Below are positions 11,041 to 24,595 of a DNA stretch of 64,000 bases, piece by piece (positions within the stretch are counted from its first letter, which is position 1; every line of letters starts with the position of its first letter). Origin of the DNA: Euonymus europaeus (taxonomy: Eukaryota > Streptophyta > Magnoliopsida > Celastrales > Celastraceae). The notes under the pieces are model-generated. The model searched no databases. It saw only the letters and a list, made by a program, of their open reading frames with translations, and was not told the origin of the DNA. Made by a program: the position numbers and the translations under genes. The stretch is from NCBI GenBank assembly GCA_963580455.1, contig OY756970.1, positions 8,122,001 to 8,186,000 on the forward strand. Reading direction: 5' to 3'.

Positions 11041-14000
11041 GTTCTTCTATACCAAATTTTACGAGTATAAGCTTCCTAGATTATTTGGATGCCAAAACCC
11101 CAACTTTTTATGACAAATGGACAAAACCGTTACAAGATCCTCCATAGAGATAGTTGAGGAACTTCAAATCATCAAAGTTGCTCGGTGTACACTTTTTATT
11201 GTTCTTCTATGTCAAATTTTACGAGTATAAGCTTCCTAGATTATTTCGCTGCGAAAACAACAACTTTATAAGACAAATGGACAAAAACGTTAAAAGATCC
11301 TCCATAGAGATAGTTGAGGAACTTCGAATCATCAAAGTTGCTCGGTGTACACTTTTTATTGTTCTTCTATGTCAAATTTTACGAGTATAAGCTTCCTAGA
11401 TTATTTCGATGCCAAAACCCCAACATTCGATGACAAATGGAAAAAACCGTTTAAAGCTCCTCGATAGAGTGAGTTGAGTAACTTCGGACTATCAAAATTG
11501 CTCGGTGTACACTTTTTATCGTTCTTCTATGTCAAATTTTACGAGTATATGCTTCCTAGATTATTTCGATGCGAAAACACCAACTTTTTATGACAAATGG
11601 ACAAAACCGTTAAAAGATCCTCCATAGAGATAGTTGAGGAACTTCAAATCATCAAAGTTGCTCGGTGTACACTTTTTATTGTTCTTCTATGTCAAATTTT
11701 ACGAGTATATGCTTCCTAGATTATTTCGATGCGAAAACACCAACTTTATAAGACAAATGGACAAAAACGTTAAAAGATCCTCCATAGAGATAGTTGAGGA
11801 ACTTCGAATCATCAAAGTTGCTCGGTGTACACTTTTTATTGTTCTTCTATGTCAAATTTTACGAGTATAAGCTTCCTAGATTATTTCGATGCGAAAACAA
11901 CAACTTTATAAGACAAATGGACAAAAACGTTAAAAGATCCTACATAGAGATAGTTGAGGAACTTCGAATCATCAAAGTTGCTCGGTGTACACTTTTTATT
12001 GTTCTTCTATGTCAAATTTTACGAGCATAAGCTTCCTAGATTATTTCGATGCCAATACCCCAACTTTCAATGACAAATGGACAAAACCGTTAAAAGCTCC
12101 TCTATAGAGTGAGTTGAGCAACTCCGGACTATCAAAGTTGCTCGTTGTACAGTTTTTATTGTTCTTCTATACCAAATTTTACGAGTATAAGCTTCCTAGA
12201 TTATTTGGATGCGAAAACCCCAACTTTTTATGACAAATGGACAAAACCGTTACAAGATCCTCCATAGAGATAGTTGAGGAACTTCAAATCATCAAAGTTG
12301 CTCGGTGTACACTTTTTATTGTTCTTCTATGTCAAATTTTACGAGTATAAGCTTCCTAGATTATTTCGATGCGAAAACAACAACTTTATAAGACAAATGG
12401 ACAAAAACGTTAAAAGATCCTCCATAGAGATAGTTGAGGAACTTCGAATCATCAAAGTTGCTCGGTGTACACTTTTTATTGTTCTTCTATGTTAAATTTT
12501 ACGAGTATAAGCTTCCTAGATTATTTCGATGCCAAAACCCCAACATTCGATGACAAATGGACAAAACCGTTTAAAGCTCCTCGATAGAGTGAGTTGAGCA
12601 ACTTCGGACTATCAAAATTGCTCGGTGTACACTTTTTATCGTTCCTCTATGTCAAATTTTACGAGTATATGCTTCCTAGATTATTTCGATGCCAAAACCC
12701 CAACTTTTTATGACAAATGGACAAAACCGTTAAAAGATCCTCCATAGAGATAGTTGAGGAACTTCAAATCATCAAAGTTGCTCGGTGTACACTTTTTATT
12801 GTTCTTCTATGTCAAATTTTACGAGAATATGCTTCCTAGATTATTTCGATGCGAAAACACCAACTTTATAAGACAAATGGACAAAAACGTTAAAAGATCC
12901 TCCATAGAGATAGTTGAGGAACTTCGAATCATCAAAGTTGCTCGGTGTACACTTTTTATTGTTCTTCTATGTCAAATTTTACGAGTATAAGCTTCCTAGA
13001 TTATTTCGCTGCGAAAACAACAACTTTATAAGACAAATGGACAAAAACGTTAAAAGATCCTCCATAGAGATAGTTGAGGAACTTCGAATCATCAAAGTTC
13101 CTCGGTGTACACTTTTTATTTTTCTTCTATGTCAAATTTTACGAGCATAAGCTTCCTAGATTATTTCGATGCCAATACCCCAACTTTCAATGACAAATGG
13201 ACAAAACCGTTAAAGGCTTCTCTATAGAGTGAGTTGAGCAACTCCGGACTATCAAAGTTGCTCGTTGTACACTTTTTATTGTTCTTCTATACCAAATTTT
13301 ACGAGTATAAGCTTCCTAGATTATTTCGATGCCAAAACCCCAACTTTTTATGACAAATGGACAAAACCGTTAGAAGATCCTCCATAGAGATAGTTGAGGA
13401 ACTTCAAATCATCAAAGTTGCTCGGTGTACACTTTTTATTGTTCTTCTATGTCAAATTTTACGAGTATAAGCTTCCTAGATTATTTCGATGCGAAAACAC
13501 CAACTTTATAAGACAAATGGACAAAAACGTTAAAAGATCCTCCATAGAGATAGTTGAGGAACTTCGAATCATCAAAGTTGCTCGGTGTACACTTTTTATT
13601 GTTCTTCTATGTCAAATTTTACGAGTATAAGCTTCCTAGATTATTTCGATGCCAAAACCCCAACATTCGATGACAAATGGACAAAACCGTTAAAAGATCC
13701 TCCATAGAGATAGTTCAGGAACTTCGAATCATCAAAGTTGCTCGGTGTACACTTTTTATTGTTCTTCTATGTCAAATTTTACGAGTATATGCTTCCTAGA
13801 TTATTTCGATGCCAAAACCCCAACTTTTTATGACAAATGGACAAAACCGTTAAAAGATTCTCCATAGAGATAGTTGAGGAACTTCAAATCATCAAAGTTG
13901 CTCGGTGTACACTTTTTATTGTTCTTCTATGTCAAATTTTACGAGTATATGCTTCCTAGATTATTTCGATGCGAAAACACCAACTTTATAAGACAAATGG

Positions 14001-16319
14001 ACAAAAACGTTAAAAGATCCTCCATAGAGATAGTTGAGGAACTTCGAATCATCAAAGTTGCTCGGTGTACACTTTTTATTGTTCTTCTATGTCAAATTTT
14101 ACGAGTATAAGCTTCCTAGATTATTTCGATGCGAAAACAACAACTTTATAAGACAAATGGACAAAAACGTTAAAAGATCCTCCATAGAGATAGTTGAGGA
14201 ACTTCGAATCATCAAAGTTGCTCGGTGTACACTTTTTATTGTTCTTCTATGTCAAATTTTACGAGCATAAGCTTCCTAGATTATTTCGATGCCAATACCC
14301 CAACTTTCAATGACAAATGGACAAAACCGTTAAAAGCTCCTCTATAGAGTGAGTTGAGCAACTCCGGACTATCAAAGTTGCTCGTTGTACAGTTTTTATT
14401 GTTCTTCTATACCAAATTTTACGAGTATAAGCTTCCTAGATTATTTCGATGCCAAAACCCCAACTTTTTATGACAAATGGACAAAACCGTTACAAGATCC
14501 TCCATAGAGATAGTTGAGGAACTTCAAATCATCAAAGTTGCTTGGTGTACACTTTTTATTGTTCTTCTATGTCAAATTTTACGAGTATAAGCTTCCTAGA
14601 TTATTTCGATGCGAAAACACCAACTTTATAAGACAAATGGACAAAAACGTTAAAAGATCCTCCATAGAGATAGTTGAGGAACTTCGAATCATCGAAGTTG
14701 CTCGGTGTACACTTTTTATTGTTCTTCTATGTCAAATTTTACGAGTATAAGCTTCCTGGATTATTTCGATGCCAAAACGCCAACTTTCAATGACAAATGG
14801 ACAAAACCGTCAAAAGATCCTCTATAGAGTGAGTTGAGCAACTCCGGACTATCAAAGTTGCTCGGTGTACAGTTTTTATTGTTCTTCTATGTCAAATTTT
14901 ACGAGTACAAGCTTCCTAGATTATTTCGATGGCACATTCCCAATTATCTATGAAAAATGGACAAAATCGTTTAAAGCTCCTCCATAGAGTTAGTTGAGCA
15001 ACTTCGGACTATCAAAGTTGCTCGTTGTACACTTTTTATTGTTCTTCTATACCAAATTTTACGAGTATAAGCTTCCTAGATTATTTCGATGCCAAAACCC
15101 CAACTTTCTATGACAAATGGACAAAACCGTTAAAAGATCCTCCATAGAGATAGTTGAGGAACTTCAAATCATCAAAGTTGCTCGGTGTACACTTTTTATT
15201 GTTCTTCTATGTCAAATTTTACGAGTATATGCTTCCTAGATTATTTCGATGCGAAAACACCAACTTTATAAGACAAATGGACAAAAACGTTAAAAGATCC
15301 TCCATAGAGATAGTTGAGGAACTTTGAATCATCAAAGTTGCTCGGTGTACACTTTTTATTGTTCTTCTATGTCAAATTTTACGAGTATAAGCTTCCTAGA
15401 TTATTTCGATGCGAAAACAACAACTTTATAAGACAAATGGACAAAAACGTTAAAAGATCCTCCATAGAGATAGTTGAGGAACTTCGAATCATCAAAGTTG
15501 CTCGGTGTACACTTTTTATTGTTCTTCTATGTCAAATTTTACGAGTATAAGCTTCCTAGATTATTTCGATGCCAAAACCCCAACATTCGATGACAAATGG
15601 ACAAAACCGTTTAAAGCTCCTCGATAGAGTGAGTTGAGTAACTTCGGACTATCAAAATTGCTCGGTGTACACTTTTTATCGTTCTTCTATGTCAAATTTT
15701 ACGAGTATATGCTTCCTAGATTATTTCGATGCGAAAACACCAACTTTTTATGACAAATGGACAAAACCGTTAAAAGATCCTCCATAGAGATAGTTGAGGA
15801 ACTTCAAATCATCAAAGTTGCTCGGTGTACACTTTTTATTGTTCTTCTATGTCAAATTTTACGAGTATATGCTTCCTAGATTATTTCGATGCGAAAACAC
15901 CAACTTTATAAGACAAATGGACAAAAACGTTAAAAGATCCTCCATAGAGATAGTTGAGGAACTTCGAATCATCAAAGTTGCTCGGTGTACACTTTTTATT
16001 GTTCTTCTATGTCAAATTTTACGAGTATAAGCTTCCTAGATTATTTCGATGCGAAAACAACAACTTTATAAGACAATGGACAAAAACGTTAAAAGATCCT
16101 CCATAGAGATAGTTGAGGAACTTCGAATCATCAAAGTTGCTCGGTGTACACTTTTTATTGTTCTTCTATGTCAAATTTTACGAGCATAAGCTTCCTAGAT
16201 TATTTCGATGCCAATACCCCAACTTTCAATGACAAATGGACAAAACCGTTAAAAGCTCCTCTATAGAGTGAGTTGAGCAACTCCGGACTATCAAAGTTGC
16301 TCGTTGTACAGTTTTTATT
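11041..16319. repeat. HOR-A copy 3 (33-mer, 5279 bp)
   Basis: Collinear with copy 2 but more diverged, with roughly a dozen substitutions seen by eye, for example 'tacatagaga' at 11941, 'gttaaatttt' at 12491, 'agaatat' near 12825, 'cttggtgtac' near 14541 and 'aaaacgcc' near 14775. A single-base deletion ('agacaatgg' for 'agacaaatgg') at about 16075 shifts all later unit starts by one. That deletion is the first instance of a marker that spreads through the right-hand half of the window. Confidence 0.9.
14881..15040. repeat. C-type monomer (C1), HOR-A copy 3
   Basis: Same slot and same diagnostic variants as the C1 monomer 5280 bp upstream. Confidence 0.9.
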
Positions 16320-19300
16320 GTTCTTCTATACCAAATTTTACGAGTATAAGCTTCCTAGATTATTTCGATGCCAAAACCCCAACTTTTTATGACAAATGGA
16401 CAAAACCGTTACAAGATCCTCCATAGAGATAGTTGAGGAACTTCAAATCATCAAAGTTGCTCGGTGTACACTTTTTATTGTTCTTCTATGTCAAATTTTA
16501 CGAGTATAAGCTTCCTAGATTATTTCGATGCGAAAACAACAACTTTATAAGACAAATGGACAAAAACGTTAAAAGATCCTCCATAGAGATAGTTGAGGAA
16601 CTTCGAATCATCAAAGTTGCTCGGTGTACACTTTTTATTGTTCTTCTATGTCAAATTTTACGAGCATAAGCTTCCTAGATTATTTCGATGCCAATACCCC
16701 AACTTTCAATGACAAATGGACAAAACCGTTAAAAGCTCCTCTATAGAGTGAGTTGAGCAACTCCGGACTATCAAAGTTGCTCGTTGTACAGTTTTTATTG
16801 TTCTTCTATACCAAATTTTACGAGTATAAGCTTCCTAGATTATTTGGATGCCAAAACCCCAACTTTTTATGACAAATGGACAAAACCGTTACAAGATCCT
16901 CCATAGAGATAGTTGAGGAACTTCAAATCATCAAAGTTGCTCGGTGTACACTTTTTATTGTTCTTCTATGTCAAATTTTACGAGTATAAGCTTCCTAGAT
17001 TATTTCGCTGCGAAAACAACAACTTTATAAGACAAATGGACAAAAACGTTAAAAGATCCTCCATAGAGATAGTTGAGGAACTTCGAATCATCAAAGTTCC
17101 TCGGTGTACACTTTTTATTTTTCTTCTATGTCAAATTTTACGAGCATAAGCTTCCTAGATTATTTCGATGCCAATACCCCAACTTTCAATTACAAATGGA
17201 CAAAACCGTTAAAAGCTCCTCTATAGAGTGAGTTGAGCAACTCCGGACTATCAAAGTTGCTCGTTGTACACTTTTTATTGTTCTTCTATACCAAATTTTA
17301 CGAGTATAAGCTTCCTAGATTATTTGGATGCCAAAACCCCAACTTTTTATGACAAATGGACAAAACCGTTAGAAGATCCTCCATAGAGATAGTTGAGGAA
17401 CTTCAAATCATCAAAGTTGCTCGGTGTACACTTTTTATTGTTCTTCTATGTCAAATTTTACGAGTATAAGCTTCCTAGATTATTTCGATGCGAAAACACC
17501 AACTTTATAAGACAAATGGACAAAAACGTTAAAAGATCCTCCATAGAGATAGTTGAGGAACTTCGAATCATCAAAGTTGCTCGGTGTACACTTTTTATTG
17601 TTCTTCTATGTCAAATTTTACGAGTATAAGCTTCCTAGATTATTTCGATGCCAAAACCCCAATATTCGATGACAAATGGACAAAACCGTTAAAAGATCCT
17701 CCATAGAGATAGTTCAGGAACTTCGAATCATCAAAGTTGATCGGTGTACACTTTTTATTGTTCTTCTATGTCAAATTTTACGAGTATATGCTTCCTAGAT
17801 TATTTCGATGCGAAAACACCAACTTTATAAGACAAATGGACAAAAACGTTAAAAGATCCTCCATAGAGATAGTTGAGGAACTTCGAATCATCAAAGTTGC
17901 TCGGTGTACACTTTTTATTGTTCTTCTATGTCAAATTTTACGAGTATAAGCTTCCTAGATTATTTCGCTGCAAAAACAACAACTTTATAAGACAAATGGA
18001 CAAAAACGTTAAAAGATCCTCCATAGAGATAGTTGAGGAACTTCGAATCATCAAAGTTCCTCGGTGTACACTTTTTATTTTTCTTCTATGTCAAATTTTA
18101 CGAGCATAAGCTTCCTAGATTATTTCGATGCCAATACCCCAACTTTCAATTACAAATGGACAAAACCGTTAAAAGCTCCTCTATAGAGTGAGTTGAGCAA
18201 CTCCGGACTATCAAAGTTGCTCGTTGTACACTTTTTATTGTTCTTCTATACCAAATTTTACGAGTATAAGCTTCCTAGATTATTTGGATGCCAAAACCCC
18301 AACTTTTTATGACAAATGGACAAAACCGTTAGAAGATCCTCCATAGAGATAGTTGAGGAACTTCAAATCATCAAAGTTGCTCGGTGTACACTTTTTATTG
18401 TTCTTCTATGTCAAATTTTACGAGTATAAGCTTCCTAGATTATTTCGATGCGAAAACACCAACTTTATAAGACAAATGGACAAAAACGTTAAAAGATCCT
18501 CCATAGAGATAGTTGAGGAACTTCGAATCATCAAAGTTGCTCGGTGTACACTTTTTATTGTTCTTCTATGTCAAATTTTACGAGTATAAGCTTCCTAGAT
18601 TATTTCGATGCCAAAACACCAACTTTTTATGACAAATGGACAAAACCGTTACAAGATCCTCCATAGAGATAGTTGAGGAACTTCAAATCATCAAAGTTGC
18701 TCGGTGTACACTTTTTATTGTTCTTCTATGTCAAATTTTACGAGTATAAGCTTTCTAGATTATTTCGATGCGAAAACACCAACTTTATAAGACAAATGGA
18801 CAAAAACGTTAAAAGATCCTCCATAGAGATAGTTGAGGAACTTCGAATCATCGAAGTTGCTCGGTGTACACTTTTTATTGTTCTTCTATGTCAAATTTTA
18901 CGAGTATAAGCTTCCTGGATTATTTCGATGCCAAAACCCCAACTTTCAATGACAAATGGACAAAACCGTCAAAAGATCCTCTATAGAGTGAGTTGAGCAA
19001 CTCCGGACTATCAAAGTTGCTCGGTGTACAGTTTTTATTGTTCTTCTATGTCAAATTTTACGAGTACAAGCTTCCTAGATTATTTCGATGGCACATTCCC
19101 AATTATCTATGAAAAATGGACAAAATCGTTTAAAGCTCCTCCATAGAGTTTGTTGAGCAACTTCGGACTATCAAAGTTGCTCGTTGTACACTTTTTATTG
19201 TTCTTCTATACCAAATTTTACGAGTATAAGCTTCCTAGATTATTTCGATGCGAAAACACCAACTTTATAAGACAAATGGACAAAAACGTTAAAAGATCCT

Positions 19301-19359
19301 CCATAGAGATAGTTGAGGAACTTCGAATCATCAAAGTTGCTCGGTGTACACTTTTTATT
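16320..19359. repeat. Shuffled 19-monomer transition block
   Basis: Does not follow the 33-mer order. It opens with a trimer like that at 5281, then holds a 6-mer (960 bp) that occurs twice: open-frame positions 16913/17873 and 17393/18353 repeat at exactly 960 bp, both copies with 'caaagttcct', 'tttttcttct' and 'caattacaaa'. It ends with a B carrying 'cctggatt' (18880), a C1 monomer (19040) and a hybrid monomer (19200). It separates the HOR-A and HOR-B regimes and looks like a recombination junction. Confidence 0.8.
19040..19199. repeat. C-type monomer (C1) in the transition block
   Basis: Same C1 variants as in HOR-A, with a private 'gagtttgttgag' near 19147. It is the last C-class monomer until 49733, so HOR-B and C37 lack this class. 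Confidence 0.88.
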
Positions 19360-22300
19360 GTTCTTCTATGTCAAATTTTACGAGTATATGCTTCCTAGAT
19401 TATTTCGATGCGAAAACACCAACTTTATAAGACAAATGGACAAAACCGTTAAAAGATCCTCCATAGAGATAGTTGAGGAACTTCAAATCATCAAAGTTGC
19501 TCGGTGTACACTTTTTATTGTTCTTCTATGTCAAATTTTACGAGTATATGCTTCCTAGATTATTTCGATGCGAAAACACCAACTTTATAAGACAAATGGA
19601 CAAAAACGTTAAAAGATCCTCCATAGAGATAGTTGAGGAACTTCGAATCATCAAAGTTGCTCGGTGTACACTTTTTATTGTTCTTCTATGTCAAATTTTA
19701 CGAGTATAAGCTTCCTAGATTATTTCGATGCGAAAACAACAACTTTATAAGACAAATGGACAAAAACGTTAAAAGATCCTCCATAGAGATAGTTGAGGAA
19801 CTTCGAATCATCAAAGTTGCTCGGTGTACACTTTTTATTGTTCTTCTATGTCAAATTTTACGAGCATAAGCTTCCTAGATTATTTCGATGCCAATACCCC
19901 AACTTTCAATGACAAATGGACAAAACCGTTAAAAGCTCCTCCATAGAGTGAGTTGAGCAACTCCGGACTATCAAAGTTGCTCGTTGTACAGTTTTTATTG
20001 TTCTTCTATACCAAATTTTACGAGTATAAGCTTCCTAGATTATTTGGATGCCAAAACCCCAACTTTTTATGACAAATGGACAAAACCGTTACAAGATCCT
20101 CCATAGAGATAGTTGAGGAACTTCAAATCATCAAAGTTGCTCGGTGTACACTTTTTATTGTTCTTCTATGTCAAATTTTACGAGTATAAGCTTCCTAGAT
20201 TATTTCGATGCGAAAACAACAACTTTATAAGACAAATGGACAAAAACGTTAAAAGATCCTCCATAGAGATAGTTGAGGAACTTCGAATCATCAAAGTTGC
20301 TCGGTGTACACTTTTTATTGTTCTTCTATGTCAAATTTTACGAGTATAAGCTTCCTAGATTATTTCGATGCCAAAACCCCAACATTCGATGACAAATGGA
20401 CAAAACCGTTTAAAGCTCCTCGATAGAGTGAGTTGAGCAACTTCGGACTATCAAAATTGCTCGGTGTACACTTTTTATCGTTCCTCTATGTCAAATTTTA
20501 CGAGTATATGCTTCCTAGATTATTTCGATGCCAAAACCCCAACTTTTTATGACAAATGGACAAAACCGTTAAAAGATCCTCCATAGAGATAGTTGAGGAA
20601 CTTCAAATCATCAAAGTTGCTCGGTGTACACTTTTTATTGTTCTTCTATGTCAAATTTTACGAGTATATGCTTCCTAGATTATTTCGATGCGAAAACACC
20701 AACTTTATAAGACAAATGGACAAAAACGTTAAAAGATCCTCCATAGAGATAGTTGAGGAACTTCGAATCATCAAAGTTGCTCGGTGTACACTTTTTATTG
20801 TTCTTCTATGTCAAATTTTACGAGTATAAGCTTCCTGGATTATTTCGCTGCGAAAACAACAACTTTATAAGACAAATGGACAAAAACGTTAAAAGATCCT
20901 CCATAGAGATAGTTGAGGAACTTCGAATCATCAAAGTTCCTCGGTGTACACTTTTTATTTTTCTTCTATGTCAAATTTTACGAGCATAAGCTTCCTAGAT
21001 TATTTCGATGCCAATACCCCAACTTTCAATTACAAATGGACAAAACCTTTAAAAGCTCCTCTATAGAGTGAGTTGAGCAACTCCGGACTATCAAAGTTGC
21101 TCGTTGTACACTTTTTATTGTTCTTCTATACCAAATTTTACGAGTATAAGCTTCCTAGATTATTTCGATGCCAAAACCCCAACTTTTTATGACAAATGGA
21201 CAAAACCGTTAGAAGATCCTCCATAGAGATAGTTGAGGAACTTCAAATCATCAAAGTTGCTCGGTGTACACTTTTTATTGTTCTTCTATGTCAAATTTTA
21301 CGAGTATAAGCTTCCTAGATTATTTCGATGCGAAAACACCAACTTTATAAGACAAATGGACAAAAACGTTAAAAGATCCTCCATAGAGATAGTTGAGGAA
21401 CTTCGAATCATCAAAGTTGCTCGGTGTACACTTTTTATTGTTCTTCTATGTCAAATTTTACGAGTATAAGCTTCCTAGATTATTTCGATGCCAAAACCCC
21501 AATATTCGATGACAAATGGACAAAACCGTTAAAAGATCCTCCATAGAGATAGTTCAGGAACTTCGAATCATCAAAGTTGCTCGGTGTACACTTTTTATTG
21601 TTCTTCTATGTCAAATTTTACGAGTATATGCTTCCTAGATTATTTCGATGCCAAAACCCCAACTTTTTATGACAAATGGACAAAACCGTTAAAAGATCCT
21701 CCATAGAGATAGTTGAGGAACTTCGAATCATCAAAGTTGCTCGGTGTACACTTTTTATTGTTCTTCTATGTCAAATTTTACGAGCATAAGCTTCCTAGAT
21801 TATTTCGATGCCAATACCCCAACTTTCAATGACAAATGGACAAAACCGTTAAAAGCTCCTCTATAGAGTGAGTTGAGCAACTCCGGACTATCAAAGTTGC
21901 TCGTTGTACAGTTTTTATTGTTCTTCTATACCAAATTTTACGAGTATAAGCTTCCTAGATTATTTGGATGCCAAAACCCCAACTTTTTATGACAAATGGA
22001 CAAAACCGTTACAAGATCCTCCATAGAGATAGTTGAGGAACTTCAAATCATCAAAGTTGCTCGGTGTACACTTTTTATTGTTCTTCTATGTCAAATTTTA
22101 CGAGTATAAGCTTCCTAGATTATTTCGATGCGAAAACAACAACTTTATAAGACAAATGGACAAAAACGTTAAAAGATCCTCCATAGAGATAGTTGAGGAA
22201 CTTCGAATCATCAAAGTTGCTCGGTGTACAGTTTTTATTGTTCTTCTATACCAAATTTTACGAGTATAAGCTTCCTAGATTATTTCGATGCCAAAACCCC

Positions 22301-24595
22301 AACTTTCTATGACAAATGGACAAAACCGTTAAAAGATCCTCCATAGAGATAGTTGAGGAACTTCAAATCATCAAAGTTGCTCGGTGTACACTTTTTATTG
22401 TTCTTCTATGTCAAATTTTACGAGTATATGCTTCCTAGATTATTTCGATGCGAAAACACCAACTTTATAAGACAAATGGACAAAAACGTTAAAAGATCCT
22501 CCATAGAGATAGTTGAGGAACTTCGAATCATCAAAGTTGCTCGGTGTACACTTTTTATTGTTCTTCTATGTCAAATTTTACGAGTATAAGCTTCCTAGAT
22601 TATTTCGCTGCGAAAACAACAACTTTATAAGACAAATGGACAAAAACGTTAAAAGATCCTCCATAGAGATAGTTGAGGAACTTCGAATCATCAAAGTTCC
22701 TCGGTGTACACTTTTTATTTTTCTTCTATGTCAAATTTTACGAGCATAAGCTTCCTAGATTATTTCGATGCCAATACCCCAACTTTCAATTACAAATGGA
22801 CAAAACCGTTAAAAGCTCCTCTATAGAGTGAGTTGAGCAACTCCGGACTATCAAAGTTGCTCGTTGTACACTTTTTATTGTTCTTCTATACCAAATTTTA
22901 CGAGTATAAGCTTCCTAGATTATTTGGATGCCAAAACCCCAACTTTTTATGACAAATGGACAAAACCGTTAGAAGATCCTCCATAGAGATAGTTGAGGAA
23001 CTTCAAATCATCAAAGTTGCTCGGTGTACACTTTTTATTGTTCTTCTATGTCAAATTTTACGAGTATAAGCTTCCTAGATTATTTCGATGCGAAAACACC
23101 AACTTTATAAGACAAATGGACAAAAACGTTAAAAGATCCTCCATAGAGATAGTTGAGGAACTTCGAATCATCAAAGTTGCTCGGTGTACACTTTTTATTG
23201 TTCTTCTATGTCAAATTTTACGAGTATAAGCTTCCTAGATTATTTCGATGCCAAAACCCCAATATTCGATGACAAATGGACAAAACCGTTAAAAGATCCT
23301 CCATAGAGATAGTTCAGGAACTTCGAATCATCAAAGTTGCTCGGTGTACACTTTTTATTGTTCTTCTATGTCAAATTTTACGAGTATATGCTTCCTAGAT
23401 TATTTCGATGCCAAAACCCCAACTTTTTATGACAAATGGACAAAACCGTTAAAAGATCCTCCATAGAGATAGTTGAGGAACTTCAAATCATCAAAGTTGC
23501 TCGGTGTACACTTTTTATTGTTCTTCTATGTCAAATTTTACGAGTATATGCTTCCTAGATTATTTCGATGCGAAAACACCAACTTTATAAGACAAATGGA
23601 CAAAAACGTTAAAAGATCCTCTATAGAGATAGTTGAGGAACTTCGAATCATCAAACTTGCTCGGTGTACACTTTTTATTGTTCTTCTATGTCAAATTTTA
23701 CGAGTATAAGCTTCCTAGATTATTTCGATGCGAAAACAACAACTTTATAAGACAAATGGACAAAAACGTTAAAAGATCCTCTATAGAGATAGTTGAGGAA
23801 CTTCGAGCAACTTTTACGAGCATAAGCTTCCTAGATTATTTCGATGCCAATACCCCAACTTTCAATGACAAATGGACAAAACCGTTAAAAGCTCCTCTAT
23901 AGAGTGCGTTGAGCAACTCCTGACTATCAAAGTTGCTCGTTGTACACTTTTTATTGTTCTTCTATACCAAATTTTACGAGTATAAGCTTCCTAGATTATT
24001 TCGATGCCAAAACCCCAACTTTCTATGACAAATGGACAAAACCGTTAAAAGATCCTCCATAGAGATAGTTGAGGAACTTCAAATCATCAAAGTTGCTCGG
24101 TGTACACTTTTTATTGTTCTTCTATGTCAAATTTTACGAGTATATGCTTCCTAGATTATTTCGATGCGAAAACACCAACTTTATAAGACAAATGGACAAA
24201 AACGTTAAAAGATCCTCCATAGAGATAGTTGAGGAACTTCGAATCATCAAAGTTGCTCGGTGTACACTTTTTATTGTTCTTCTATGTCAAATTTTACGAG
24301 TATAAGCTTCCTAGATTATTTCGATGCGAAAACAACAACTTTATAAGACAAATGGACAAAAACGTTAAAAGATCCTCCATAGAGATAGTTGAGGAACTTC
24401 GAATCATCAAAGTTGCTCGGTGTACACTTTTTATTGTTCTTCTATGTCAAATTTTACGAGTATAAGCTTCCTAGATTATTTCGATGCCAAAACCCCAACA
24501 TTCGATGACAAATGTACAAAACCGTTTAAAGCTCCTCGATAGAGTGAGTTGAGTAACTTCGGACTATCAAAATTGCTCGGTGTACACTTTTTATC
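19360..24595. repeat. HOR-B copy 1 (33-mer, 5236 bp)
   Basis: Thirty-three monomers shortened by the 44-bp deletion at 23801-23820 (33 x 160 - 44 = 5236). It repeats at an offset of 5235 to copy 2. It has no C monomer and still has the full 'agacaaatgg' near 19751, unlike copy 2. It includes slots with 'gtacagtttttattgttcttctatacc' type ends near 22231. Confidence 0.88.
23680..23955. repeat. Fused dimer with 44-bp deletion, first copy
   Basis: Two monomers fused into 276 bp. The junction at 23801-23820 reads 'cttcgagcaacttttacgag': 49 bp between 'cttcga' and 'ttttacgag' are replaced by 'gcaac'. 'gagcaactt' is normal sequence in B' monomers, so the filler could come from template switching. 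The right half also has private changes 'gagtgcgttgag' and 'ctcctgac'. Confidence 0.92.

Noticed and set aside
23633..23902. An 89-codon open frame, present four times
   Set aside because: It exists only because the 44-bp deletion joins two monomers in frame; it follows the duplicated block and shows no coding signal.
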